A DNA stretch of 54,060 bases from Chryseobacterium polytrichastri (GTDB lineage: Bacteria > Bacteroidota > Bacteroidia > Flavobacteriales > Weeksellaceae), in contig NZ_FRAV01000035.1 of assembly GCF_900142445.1 (NCBI RefSeq), positions 1-54,060 on the forward strand. Direction: 5' to 3'. Made by a program: the position numbers and the translations under genes. Under the pieces are notes generated by a model. It was given only the letters and a program-made list of their open reading frames with translations. It did no database searches and had not been told where the DNA came from. Position 1 is the stretch's first letter. Each line of letters begins with the position of its first letter. Positions 39,653 to 48,718 of this stretch are shown here, piece by piece.

Positions 39653-40900
39653 TTATGAAGTAATTACCTGATTCTGGGCTTTACTTCCTGTTTCTTTCAG
39701 CATCAATGAAACCAAAATGGCTAAAACAATACCCGAAATCCAAAATAAGATAGACTCTTGAAAATGCAGATTTCCAGCCGAAATATCTAAACTTTTCCCG
39801 AACCATCTGCTGAAAATAGGACTCAATAAAGTGGTAACTCCAAATGTTATAAAATTAATTGCACCTGTTGAACTTCCTTTTACATAATCCGGATTTGCTT
39901 CTTTAATAATGGAATACGGAATCATTGCTGCTCCGGAACCTAGCCCAAGAATAAACATGCTTATTTTGGCAGGATATAAATCCGGCAAGTAAATCAACTG
40001 TAATAAACTTGCAATCATAATTACAGCTCCACCCACCAAAACAGGCTTTCTTCTTCCTATTTTATCTGTAATAAAACCTAAAAGCGGACATCCAAAAACC
40101 CATCCAAATGCAACCATGGCACTGGTAATGGCTGCTTCATGAAAAACAAACTGCTTGTCTTTTTGAAAAAAGGCAACTGCCCAAGTCATGGCAAATATCG
40201 TTGTCGGAGCAAATAGCAACCCCGAAATAATCCCACAAAGCCAAGACTGGGGGTTTTTAAAAACAATTTTATAGGGTTCCAAATACCCAATATGTTTCGT
40301 TTTAGGTTTTTCAGAATCTTGAGATTTATTTTCACTCGGAATAACAAAGAACAAACCGAAAGCGGTAACAATTGTTGCAATTCCTGACCACAGCCAGAAG
40401 GTATCAATATTGACTCCTTTTTCTACCCAAGGTCCTACTACAAACTGTCCTGCTGTTCCGCCCAACATTCCTATACACTGCGTGAAACCAATAGCTGTAG
40501 CTAAAGATTTTGAAGAAAAGCCTTTACTCGCCAAATAAACACAACCAGGGAAAGCAAAAGCACAGCCTGCGCCCTGTAATAATCTTCCGGAAATTCCGGC
40601 GACCTGGCTTGAAATTAAAAATAACAAACACCCAAATCCTAAGATCAAGGTTCCAACGAAAAGAGATTTTTTGCCCCCGAATTTATCTAAAGCAATTCCG
40701 GCAATTAAACTACAGGTTGAATAGGTATAATAATAAGTTCCTACCATACTGATCAGTTTCAGTTCGGTGGTATTAAAATTATTAACCAATTGAGGAATCA
40801 TCACTGCGGGAGCAGACCTAATCACATAATCTAAAAAATAAAATATTAAACCAAATGCCCACGCAATAATGTAGAATTTCTTTAAAGAACTACTCATCAC
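39653..40900 (-). CDS. MFS transporter
   Basis: A 415-residue major facilitator with twelve predicted membrane segments. The MFS motif between helices 2 and 3 is GIALDKFGGKKSL, and FITDKIGRRKPVL is its mirror copy in the second half. The opening FYFLDYVIRSAPAVMIPQL resembles organic-acid transporters. Its start overlaps the stop of poxB by 4 bp (ATGA), so the two are coupled and the substrate may be pyruvate, acetate or a related acid. That is inference. Confidence 0.88.
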   Translation of the reverse strand: MMSSSLKKFYIIAWAFGLIFYFLDYVIRSAPAVMIPQLVNNFNTTELKLISMVGTYYYTYSTCSLIAGIALDKFGGKKSLFVGTLILGFGCLLFLISSQVAGISGRLLQGAGCAFAFPGCVYLASKGFSSKSLATAIGFTQCIGMLGGTAGQFVVGPWVEKGVNIDTFWLWSGIATIVTAFGLFFVIPSENKSQDSEKPKTKHIGYLEPYKIVFKNPQSWLCGIISGLLFAPTTIFAMTWAVAFFQKDKQFVFHEAAITSAMVAFGWVFGCPLLGFITDKIGRRKPVLVGGAVIMIASLLQLIYLPDLYPAKISMFILGLGSGAAMIPYSIIKEANPDYVKGSSTGAINFITFGVTTLLSPIFSRWFGKSLDISAGNLHFQESILFWISGIVLAILVSLMLKETGSKAQNQVITS

Positions 40901-42630
40901 AATAATTCTTTAATATGTTTATAGTTACTTTTTACCGTTTCCAAAGCTTCTTCCATTTTGCCACCAAGCATCAACTGAGCCATTGATTTTGTCATTCCGA
41001 TGATTTGATCAAATTCAATTTTTGGAGGTAATGCCAATGCATTAGGATTAGTGAAGATATTTAAAAGATAAGGACCGTCGTGATTCAAACATTCATTAAT
41101 AGCCGACTCCACTTCTTCAGGTTTATGAACATTTTTTCCAGGATAGCCCATTGCCTTTGCTATCATTCCAAAATCAGGATTAATCATATCGGTCTCATTA
41201 TCGGGCATTCCGCCAACTTCCATTTCCAGTTTTACCATTCCTAGTGCTCTATTGTTAAAAACAATCAACTTCACAGGAAGTTTATATTGAAAAATAGTGG
41301 CCATATCTCCTAATAACATCGATAATCCACCATCACCACACATCGCAATAACCTGTCGGTTTGGATGTGCTAAAGACGCTCCAATAGCCATTGGCATTGC
41401 ATTGGCCATAGAACCATGATTGAATGATCCCAACATTTTACGTTCGCCCGTTCCTGTAATAAATCTCGCACCCCAAACACAGCACATTCCTGTATCTACA
41501 GTAAAAATAGCATCATTTTTTGCCAATCTATCTAACGTGTGCGCTACATATTCCGGTTGAATAGCATCTTCTTTCCCTGCATCTTTCACGTAGATTAATT
41601 GTTGCTCTTTTACTTTTTCATAAAACTCCAACTGTTGATTTAGGAAATTAACATCTGTTTTCTCTTTTAATAAAGGTAATAACGCCTTGATTGTTTCTTT
41701 AACATCACCTGTTAAGCCTAATTCCAACTTAGCCCTTCTTCCCAATCGTTCCGGACTTTCATCTATTTGAACGATTTTATTTTTAACAGGCATAAATTTT
41801 TGGTAAGGAAAATCGGTTCCCAAAAGAAGCAATAAGTCTGCTTCATGCATGGCATGATAAGCAGAAGGAAAGCCTAAAAGACCAGTCAACCCCACTTCAT
41901 TGGGATTATTAGGTTGTATCGACATCTTTCCACGGAAAGAATATCCTACGGGAGATTTTAAATATTTTGAAAGTTCTACAACTTCAGCATTGGCTTTTTC
42001 TGCACCAATTCCGCAGTAGATCGTAACTTTTCCACTTTCATTAATCAAATTTGCCAACTGATTCAATTCTTCATCAGAAGGTCGGATAATAGGATTTGTT
42101 TTAAATATCTGATTGGAAGTGGTAGCTTCTTCAGCATCCAATTCGGAAACATCTCCCGGAAGGCCAATTACCGCAACTCCTTTTTTAGAAATAGCATGTT
42201 GAATGGCCGTCTGCATCGTTCTTTGTACCTGCTCCGGTCTTGTAATCATTTGGTTGTAATAGCTACAATCATCAAACAATTTTATGGTATTCGTTTCCTG
42301 GAAATAATCCATCCCCATCTCTTCACTCGGAATGGTAGAGGCAATCACCAACATTGGAATATGAGATCGGTGTGCTTCATATACTCCATTAATCAAATGA
42401 ACGTGGCCCGGGCCACAACTTCCTGCACAAACTGCAAAACCATCCAGTTCCGCTTCCGCCGCCGCCGCATATGCACCCACTTCCTCATGTCTTACATGAA
42501 TCCATTCAATACTGCTTTTTTTAACCGCAATATTTAAATGATTAAGACTATCGCCTGTTACAGCATAAATTCTTTTCACATTTGCTTTTTCGAGCATTTC
42601 AACAATTTGCTCAGCTATATTTTTAGCCAT
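40897..42630 (-). CDS. poxB: Pyruvate dehydrogenase (quinone)/pyruvate oxidase
   Basis: A 577-residue ThDP enzyme, close to the 572 of E. coli PoxB. The N-terminal pyrimidine-binding domain has the catalytic Glu in HVRHEEVGAYAAAAEAEL. The central FAD domain follows, and the ThDP pyrophosphate motif is MCGDGGLSMLLGDMATIFQYKLP...NN. It decarboxylates pyruvate to acetate, passing electrons through FAD to quinone. E. coli PoxB has a C-terminal lipid-binding helix; here the tail (EALETVKSNYKHIKELL) is also amphipathic. A 213-bp gap separates it from lysA, with that gene's terminator inside. No promoter was found in the TAnnTTTG form. Confidence 0.88.
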   Translation of the reverse strand: MAKNIAEQIVEMLEKANVKRIYAVTGDSLNHLNIAVKKSSIEWIHVRHEEVGAYAAAAEAELDGFAVCAGSCGPGHVHLINGVYEAHRSHIPMLVIASTIPSEEMGMDYFQETNTIKLFDDCSYYNQMITRPEQVQRTMQTAIQHAISKKGVAVIGLPGDVSELDAEEATTSNQIFKTNPIIRPSDEELNQLANLINESGKVTIYCGIGAEKANAEVVELSKYLKSPVGYSFRGKMSIQPNNPNEVGLTGLLGFPSAYHAMHEADLLLLLGTDFPYQKFMPVKNKIVQIDESPERLGRRAKLELGLTGDVKETIKALLPLLKEKTDVNFLNQQLEFYEKVKEQQLIYVKDAGKEDAIQPEYVAHTLDRLAKNDAIFTVDTGMCCVWGARFITGTGERKMLGSFNHGSMANAMPMAIGASLAHPNRQVIAMCGDGGLSMLLGDMATIFQYKLPVKLIVFNNRALGMVKLEMEVGGMPDNETDMINPDFGMIAKAMGYPGKNVHKPEEVESAINECLNHDGPYLLNIFTNPNALALPPKIEFDQIIGMTKSMAQLMLGGKMEEALETVKSNYKHIKELL

Positions 42631-42806
42631 AATTATATTTTTGGTGGTTATTTTTCTAATTAGAAATCAAGAAATGGTACATATCAGTCAAGATAGTTTT
42701 CTTGTTTAAAGATTGACCTCTACCAAATTTAATTAATAATTTAGGATTTTCACCGCAACCCAATGTTAAAGTTTTATTAGAATATCCTGCAATAGGCCTA
42801 AAAAAA

Positions 42807-42830
42807 TACTCCGCAATTTCTTGCGGAGTA
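42807..42830 (-). terminator. lysA terminator
   Basis: A perfect 10-bp stem, TACTCCGCAA with TTGCGGAGTA (42807-42816 and 42821-42830), has a 4-base loop. Seven T residues follow on the minus strand. It lies 13 bp past the lysA stop. Confidence 0.9.
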
Positions 42831-42843
42831 GGTATATTTTAAT

Positions 42844-44043
42844 TTAGATTACTTCAATCTGATTTCTCAATAGATCATCAAATTCATCTCTTTTACGAAT
42901 TAGAAGAGCTTTTCCATCTAGGAACAACACTTCAGCAGGTTTTAGTCTTGAATTAAAGTTTGAACTCATTTCAAAACCGTAAGCTCCCGCATTATGGAAA
43001 GCCAAAATATCACCTTCTCTTACTTCGTTTAGTTTTCTATCCCAAGCAAAAGTATCTGTCTCACAAATGTTTCCAACTACAGTATAAATTCTTTCCGCCC
43101 CCTTTGGATTAGATAAATTTTCAATCTGATGATAAGAATCGTAAAACATTGGACGTATCAAATGATTAAATCCTGAATTAACACCAACAAAAACAGTTGC
43201 TGTTGTTTGCTTGATCACATTTGCTTTCACTAGAAGATATCCGCTTTTTCCAACCAAGAATTTTCCAGGCTCGAACCATAGTTCAAATTTCTTTCCTGTA
43301 GATTTTGAAAACTCAGCAATTACCTTTTCAACTTTTTTCCCTAATGTTTTTACATCCGTTTCCTCTTCGCTATCTTGGTAAGGAATTTTGAAACCACTTC
43401 CCATATCCAAATATTTCAGGTTCGGGAAATTCTCAGAAAGCTCCAACATAATATCTAATGCCTGAAGGAAAACATCCGGATCTTTAATCTCACTTCCTGT
43501 ATGCATGTGAAGACCTTCCACATTCAGGTTGGTACTCTTCATCACTCTTTCGATGTGACGAACTTGGTGAATAGAAATGCCAAATTTGCTATCGATATGT
43601 CCCGTTGAAATTTTATAGTTTCCTCCTGCGAAAATATGAGGATTGATCCTTACAAGGATTGGATAAGTATTTCCGTATTTGTTCCCGAACTGCTCAAGAA
43701 TAGAGATATTATCAATATTAATGTGTACTCCGTGTGACATCGCTTCTTCAATTTCAGCTAAATCAACACAATTTGGAGTAAATAATATTTTGTCTTTCGT
43801 AAATCCTGCTTTTAAACCAAGCTTTACTTCATTAATTGATACACAATCCAAAGAAGCACCCAAATTCTTGACGTACTTCAGGATGTTGATATTTGTCAAC
43901 GCCTTCGCTGCATAGAAGAACCTTGTGTGTTTTAAAAAAGAAGATGTAAGTTTTTCGTATTGAATTTTGATAGATTCTGCATCGTAAACATACACCGGTG
44001 TGCCAAACTCATTGGCAATCTTTAATAATTCTTTTGAATTCAT
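42844..44043 (-). CDS. lysA: Diaminopimelate decarboxylase
   Basis: A 399-residue PLP fold-type III decarboxylase that makes L-lysine from meso-diaminopimelate, the last step of lysine synthesis. The PLP lysine is Lys47 in RFFYAAKALTN. HMHTGSEI, DMGSGF and EPGKFLVGKSGYL contribute phosphate and substrate contacts. GNICETDTFAWDR holds the catalytic Cys from the neighbouring subunit, and NAGAYGFEMSSNFN closes the site. Length is normal. It is the only lysine gene in view. The roughly 165-base leader with a terminator-like hairpin suggests regulated expression. Confidence 0.95.
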   Translation of the reverse strand: MNSKELLKIANEFGTPVYVYDAESIKIQYEKLTSSFLKHTRFFYAAKALTNINILKYVKNLGASLDCVSINEVKLGLKAGFTKDKILFTPNCVDLAEIEEAMSHGVHINIDNISILEQFGNKYGNTYPILVRINPHIFAGGNYKISTGHIDSKFGISIHQVRHIERVMKSTNLNVEGLHMHTGSEIKDPDVFLQALDIMLELSENFPNLKYLDMGSGFKIPYQDSEEETDVKTLGKKVEKVIAEFSKSTGKKFELWFEPGKFLVGKSGYLLVKANVIKQTTATVFVGVNSGFNHLIRPMFYDSYHQIENLSNPKGAERIYTVVGNICETDTFAWDRKLNEVREGDILAFHNAGAYGFEMSSNFNSRLKPAEVLFLDGKALLIRKRDEFDDLLRNQIEVI

Positions 44044-44058
44044 AATTTCATTTTAACA

Positions 44059-44223
44059 TAAAAAGGGCAGATCCTTCCGAAAAAGAGTCTGCCGCAATAA
44101 TTATTTTTATGCAAGACAACTCTTTTAAATATTCCAAACCTTAGAAAACCTTACGGCTCCCTTTTTTCCAGTCCTTTTTTGTTTAAAATTTTGCATTGCT
44201 TCGTTTTATTTTTTACAAAAATA
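44059..44223 (-). promoter_or_regulatory. lysA promoter and long leader with attenuator-like hairpin
   Basis: TATTTTTG (44223-44216) is a probable -7, giving a leader of about 165 bases. Near its end GGCAGA pairs with TCTGCC (44093-44088 with 44071-44066), directly followed by CTTTTT and, 17 bases later, the ATG. The upstream part contains GGAGCCGTAAGG and TAAGGTTTGG blocks that could form alternative structures. It does not match the lysine (L-box) riboswitch that I know. Attenuation is a hypothesis. Confidence 0.4.
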
Positions 44224-44304
44224 CTAATTCTTTTTTAGTTTGAGAAAATTGTTTGCAAAGCGTTTTCTTCCTGATAAAAATTCATACGCTTGCAAAACGT
44301 TCTT

Positions 44305-45528
44305 TTACTTGGGTAATGGTAAGGTCTCAAAATCGCCACGAAGCAGTGCCAGCTGCAAATCGTTATGTAAATCTACCGATGATAACGGAAGATCTATTTT
44401 TAATTTAGAGATCATACTCAATGTTTGAATTTGAGTGAAAAGCTCATAAAAACCGTAGGAAACAACTTTCCCGTTTTCGATAATTAAGAATAACTTCTCT
44501 CCTAATTTTCTTCCTTGCCCTAGCCAGAGTTCGTTTCTTTTCTTGAATTCTATTTTCTTTTTAAAGACATTAATATCATTATACTCTTCAAATGCTCCAA
44601 TAAACTGAACCGCTTTTGTACCCTGAGTGAAAGATTTAAACTTCAGAATTGGCTTTTCTAATTTATTAAGTTTATTCTTTTCAACAATATATTTATTATT
44701 TCTAAAATAAAGTCCGAAAGGATATACTTCTCTTTTTTTGATATTTTTTGAATTCAATATCAGCTTGGCAATAATATCCGTTCCTGTAAGCTCAAAATTT
44801 ATCTGAGTAACTCCCAACTGAATCTCTTCCCATCTTTTAGATTTGGAATTAAAAACTTTCTTAGAGAACTTATTAATATCCTGAACATAGTCGGAAAAAA
44901 TAATTTTCCCTTCTTCATTTTGAAAATACACAAAGCCTCTCTCACTTGGAAGATCTTGGGTTAGCTGCTTAATTTTATTAATATACGTTTTAGCATTTGC
45001 TTCTTCGTGATGCTCCTGAATAATTTCATTTTTAGTATCTTTTGATACCAACAGCTTAAATAATTCTAAAGTTGCTCTTGCATCACCTTCTGCCCTGTGA
45101 GGGTTTGTTAAAGGAATTCCTAAAGACTTAACCAACTTCCCTAATGAATAACTTGTTTCATCAGGAATCAGTCTTTTAGCCAAAGGAATGGTGTCTAAGG
45201 TATTGATTTTAAAATCATACCCCAACCTTGCAAACGACTGGCGCAGCATCCTGTAATCGAAATCTATATTATGCCCCACCAAAGTTGTATTTTGAGTAAT
45301 TTCTATCACTCTTTTTGCAATTTCATGGAATTTCGGAGCCGTTTTCACCATTTTTGGGGTGATATTGGTCAACTTTTGAACAAAAGGAGTAATATCTCCT
45401 TCAGGGTCTACTAAAGAAATAAATTGATCAACAATTTTATGTCCATCATAACGGTAGATCGCAATATCTATAATGCATTCTTTTCTGTAACCTGCACCAT
45501 TACTTTCTATATCTATTATTGAATACAT
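44305..45528 (-). CDS. DnaQ-like DEDDh 3'-5' exonuclease with C-terminal extension
   Basis: 407 residues. The N-terminal 165 residues are a DEDDh exonuclease: DIESNGAG gives the D-x-E pair, VGHNIDFDYRML the second Asp, and HRAEGDARATLELF the His and last Asp. This is the form of the DNA polymerase III epsilon subunit and of PolC-type proofreading domains. The remaining 240 residues, with KKREVYPFGLYFRNNKYIVEKN and a Lys-rich body, are a long extension I do not recognise. Bacteroidota carry this fusion as a separate gene in addition to polymerase exonucleases. Role unknown, probably nucleic-acid trimming or repair. Confidence 0.85.
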   Translation of the reverse strand: MYSIIDIESNGAGYRKECIIDIAIYRYDGHKIVDQFISLVDPEGDITPFVQKLTNITPKMVKTAPKFHEIAKRVIEITQNTTLVGHNIDFDYRMLRQSFARLGYDFKINTLDTIPLAKRLIPDETSYSLGKLVKSLGIPLTNPHRAEGDARATLELFKLLVSKDTKNEIIQEHHEEANAKTYINKIKQLTQDLPSERGFVYFQNEEGKIIFSDYVQDINKFSKKVFNSKSKRWEEIQLGVTQINFELTGTDIIAKLILNSKNIKKREVYPFGLYFRNNKYIVEKNKLNKLEKPILKFKSFTQGTKAVQFIGAFEEYNDINVFKKKIEFKKRNELWLGQGRKLGEKLFLIIENGKVVSYGFYELFTQIQTLSMISKLKIDLPLSSVDLHNDLQLALLRGDFETLPLPK

Positions 45529-45875
45529 TACAATTTTGCTTTACAGCTAATTTTTATGATTAATATTAATAATTCCTGCCCATCAAAATACTTACAACAT
45601 GATAATATACGAAGTACATAACCTATGCCAACAAATACAAAATGGTTGTAGCTCATCTTTTTGATTATTATTCAGATTCATTCACCAAATCAATCTTTTA
45701 AACAGCTAAAACACCCATTTCTTATTGATAAATAAAGGCAGTCCTGCTAAATTAACAAAAATTATATCAAAAAAAGTACATCTTGAGTTTAAACTCTCCA
45801 TAATTAACATGGAAATAAATTATTCAATGAAATAAATTGATGATATTTTCAATGATAGCTCACTTCAAATTATTC
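45529..45875. other. Intergenic region without a gene
   Basis: This 347-bp AT-rich stretch upstream of the exonuclease gene shows no ORF of note, no tRNA and no clear promoter. The only structural feature is a 12-bp palindrome GAGTTTAAACTC at 45787-45798. Confidence 0.6.
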
Positions 45876-47402
45876 TTATCTTTTTCTTCCTCCTAATCCA
45901 AGCATTCCTAAGATAGCTTTTGCTCCTTCACGCATCAGAGTACTCGTAAAAGTTCTTCCAGCCTGGCTTTTCAAAACTTGTTCAAACATTCCAGGTTCTT
46001 CTTTTACTGGTCTTGATTTTTGAGCGGGAGCAGAATTTTGAGCAGACTGCTCCATTCTGGTTGTCAACATTTCGTAAGCAGACTCTCTATCAATATCCTC
46101 CTGATACTTAGCCACTAAAGCAGATTTATTTACCAAATCTGAAACTTCAGCATCATTTAAAACATCCATCCTGGATTCTGGAGAAATTAAATACGTATGG
46201 ACCAATGGCGTAGGAATTCCTTTTTCATCTAAAGCCGTAATAAAAGCTTCCCCGATTCCTAGATTCTGAATTAGATTTGATGCATCGTAAAATTCCGTTG
46301 TCGGATAATTTTCAACTGCTTTAGATATCTCTTTTTTATCTTTTGCCGTAAAACCTCTCAGTGCATGTTGGATCTTCAGCCCTAACTGAGAAAGCACGCT
46401 TTCGGGAACATCGCCCGGAATTTGAGTAATAAAATAAATACCAACTCCTTTAGAACGAATTAATTTCACCATCGTTTCAATCTGTGAAAGCAATGCTTTT
46501 GAAGACTCATCAAACATTAAATGAGCCTCATCAATAAATAAAACTAATTTTGGTTTTCCGCTGTCTCCTTCTTCGGGAAAAGTCATATAAATTTCAGCAA
46601 AAAGAGAAAGCATAAAAGTAGAGAACAACTGCGGCTTACTTTGAATATCTGCTACACGCAAAATATTCACCACGCCTTTTCCATCTCTGGTTTCAAGCAA
46701 ATCATGAACATCAAAACTAAGTTCACCAAAGAAATCTCCTGCTCCCTGCTGCTCTAAAGCCACAATTGACCTTAAAATAGCACCCAAAGATGCAGAAGCA
46801 ATAGAACCGTAGTTAGAGGCCAATTCAGCTTTTCCTTCTGCATTATCTGTTACGTATTGCAGTACTTTTTTAAGATCCTTAAGATCAATCAAAGGCAATC
46901 CTTTATCATCACAATATTTAAAAACAATAGACATGATACTTTGTTGAGTATCATTCAATTCTAAAATTTTACTTAATAAAATAGGGCCAAATTCTGTAAC
47001 CGTAGCTCTTAATTTCACTCCTTTTCCACCGGAAATCGTCATTAATTCTACAGGAAAAGCTTGTGGATTATAAGGAAGCTGCGTTTTAGCATATCTTTCT
47101 TCAATAATAGCATTCATCTGGCCAGCCTCTGCAATTCCAGAAAAATCTCCTTTAATATCCAATACCAAAGAAGGAACTCCTGCATGGGAAAGCTGCTCTG
47201 CAAAAACCTGTAACGTTTTGGTTTTTCCCGTACCTGTTGCACCGGCAATAAGCCCATGTCTGTTGATTGTTTTCAAAGGAATACTCACATTTACTTCCGG
47301 CACTACTTCGCCATCCAGCATCCCTTTTCCTAGTATAATATGTTCTCCTTTAGGAGTATATTTTGCATTTAATTCTTCAATAAATTTTGCTTTATCTGCC
47401 AT
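45876..47402 (-). CDS. HerA-like/DUF853 ATPase
   Basis: 508 residues from ATG 47402 (MADKAKFIEELN); ATGs further upstream would add an unlikely Lys/Tyr-rich extension. Walker A is GATGTGKTKTL at about 58-68 and Walker B KLVLFIDEAHLMFDESS. A conserved Gln/Arg-containing stretch is FITQIPGDVPESVLSQLGLKIQHALRGFTAKD. It is of the YjgR/DUF853 group of HerA-FtsK-type helicase ATPases. The tail is Gln/Ala-rich and ends LGGRKR. Cytoplasmic; role unknown, perhaps in DNA processing. No NurA-like partner is adjacent. Confidence 0.85.
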   Translation of the reverse strand: MADKAKFIEELNAKYTPKGEHIILGKGMLDGEVVPEVNVSIPLKTINRHGLIAGATGTGKTKTLQVFAEQLSHAGVPSLVLDIKGDFSGIAEAGQMNAIIEERYAKTQLPYNPQAFPVELMTISGGKGVKLRATVTEFGPILLSKILELNDTQQSIMSIVFKYCDDKGLPLIDLKDLKKVLQYVTDNAEGKAELASNYGSIASASLGAILRSIVALEQQGAGDFFGELSFDVHDLLETRDGKGVVNILRVADIQSKPQLFSTFMLSLFAEIYMTFPEEGDSGKPKLVLFIDEAHLMFDESSKALLSQIETMVKLIRSKGVGIYFITQIPGDVPESVLSQLGLKIQHALRGFTAKDKKEISKAVENYPTTEFYDASNLIQNLGIGEAFITALDEKGIPTPLVHTYLISPESRMDVLNDAEVSDLVNKSALVAKYQEDIDRESAYEMLTTRMEQSAQNSAPAQKSRPVKEEPGMFEQVLKSQAGRTFTSTLMREGAKAILGMLGLGGRKR

Positions 47403-47542
47403 TTGATCTTTTTTAACTTTATAAATATAAAATTTTTTATAAACATTCAATCATCTAAAGAATATTCATGATTAACTTCACCTTCCAATTTCTATAAATT
47501 TTTCGTAATTTGGTATATGAAAATACAACATTCAAACATCAC

Positions 47543-48601
47543 ATGATCATTAAGAAAAATTTACTCTTTATTTTATCCTTCTTTTTCGTGACCGCTTTTT
47601 CCCAACAAAGAAAGCAGCCTGTTAATTTACTCGTAAAAGAAGATTACACCCATTCATTTACAAAAACCATTTTCCCTTTATTATGGTCAGGTTTTCAAAG
47701 AGAAGAGGTGGTTTCGTATGATTTACAAAATCAAAATGTAGCGGTAAGCTATGTTCAACAGAAAACTAAAAAAATAAAAACGGTACTAACTCTTTATATC
47801 TATCCTAAAAAAGAGATAGACAATCAACTACTTAGAGATGAATTTTATTCTTACCAATATGCTATTAATCAAAATTCAAATAAAGGCGTTGACCTAAAAC
47901 CCTCATTCGGGAGCATTTCTAATGAAAATCTGAAAGTCAATTATATATATTCAATATTTAATAATACGTTAGGGCAACGCGATTTTTTTAAAGGCGTTAA
48001 ATATGTAGATAAAAAATCTCTTCTTTCTATTTATGAATGTGGTGGCTGGGGTTTCAAAATAAGAGTTTCCAGTGATGATATGACAGAAGACCAATTAAAA
48101 GGGCTGAAAGAAAAAGCTGAAAATTATTTTGGAATACTGAACATTGCTTCAATAAAACCATTACCCATTCAAGGAGTACCAAATACAGTTCTTTCACCTT
48201 CCATAAAAAGAGATTCTATGATGGTAAATGCTACCATTGCTGCCTCAGAAGCTAAAATAGAATGGATCAAAAATCATTTAGATAAAAAAGAACTTTTGAC
48301 AGGCTTTAGTGATATGCAAATTGATTCCGAAGTGTATGCCACAGAAAAAATGATTGAGTTTTATAAAGCCAACCAAAAAAACTGGAAACTTCACGGAGAT
48401 ACCCAAAAGTACTTCAGTGAAATGATAAGAATAGCCGAGAACGGAAAAATAAAAGATCATATTTATGAAAAATTTCACAAAATCATTAATTATCCTGAAG
48501 GAGAAGCTCAACAAGGAAATTATACTCAGTTTAAAATAGACAAAGATGTCTCTGAAGACACCAATGAAATTTTCTACAAAATCTTTTATAAATTAGACTA
48601 A
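47543..48601 (+). CDS. Hypothetical secreted protein
   Basis: 353 residues from ATG 47543 (MIIKKNLLFIL), where a signal peptide ending TAFSQQ begins; an ATG 33 bp upstream is less likely. The mature protein is rich in Lys, Asn, Tyr and Ile. It contains SIYECGGWGFKIRVSSDDMTEDQ with the only cysteine. No domain is recognised. It stands divergent from the HerA-like gene and 117 bp upstream of the persulfide dioxygenase gene, with no clear link to either. Confidence 0.65.
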   Translation: MIIKKNLLFILSFFFVTAFSQQRKQPVNLLVKEDYTHSFTKTIFPLLWSGFQREEVVSYDLQNQNVAVSYVQQKTKKIKTVLTLYIYPKKEIDNQLLRDEFYSYQYAINQNSNKGVDLKPSFGSISNENLKVNYIYSIFNNTLGQRDFFKGVKYVDKKSLLSIYECGGWGFKIRVSSDDMTEDQLKGLKEKAENYFGILNIASIKPLPIQGVPNTVLSPSIKRDSMMVNATIAASEAKIEWIKNHLDKKELLTGFSDMQIDSEVYATEKMIEFYKANQKNWKLHGDTQKYFSEMIRIAENGKIKDHIYEKFHKIINYPEGEAQQGNYTQFKIDKDVSEDTNEIFYKIFYKLD

Positions 48602-48718
48602 ATAAAAACTTTATAGATTTACTCTATCATTATCGATATTTTATTTTAACCCATTTTAAAAAATAAAACACGATTTTTGTAGATTGAATAATAACAACAA
48701 AATTGTTAAAGAAATAAG

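Noticed and set aside
39069..42630. TonB_C row, MFS and poxB as one operon
   Set aside because: The TonB_C row has its own consensus promoter at 39574-39605, inside the gap after the MFS gene, so it is probably a separate unit.
44059..44223. Lysine (L-box) riboswitch before lysA
   Set aside because: The leader is too short and lacks the conserved multi-helix junction motifs of the lysine riboswitch.
45787..45798. GAGTTTAAACTC palindrome as an operator
   Set aside because: It is a short AT-rich palindrome about 260 bp from the nearest downstream start, with no promoter element beside it.
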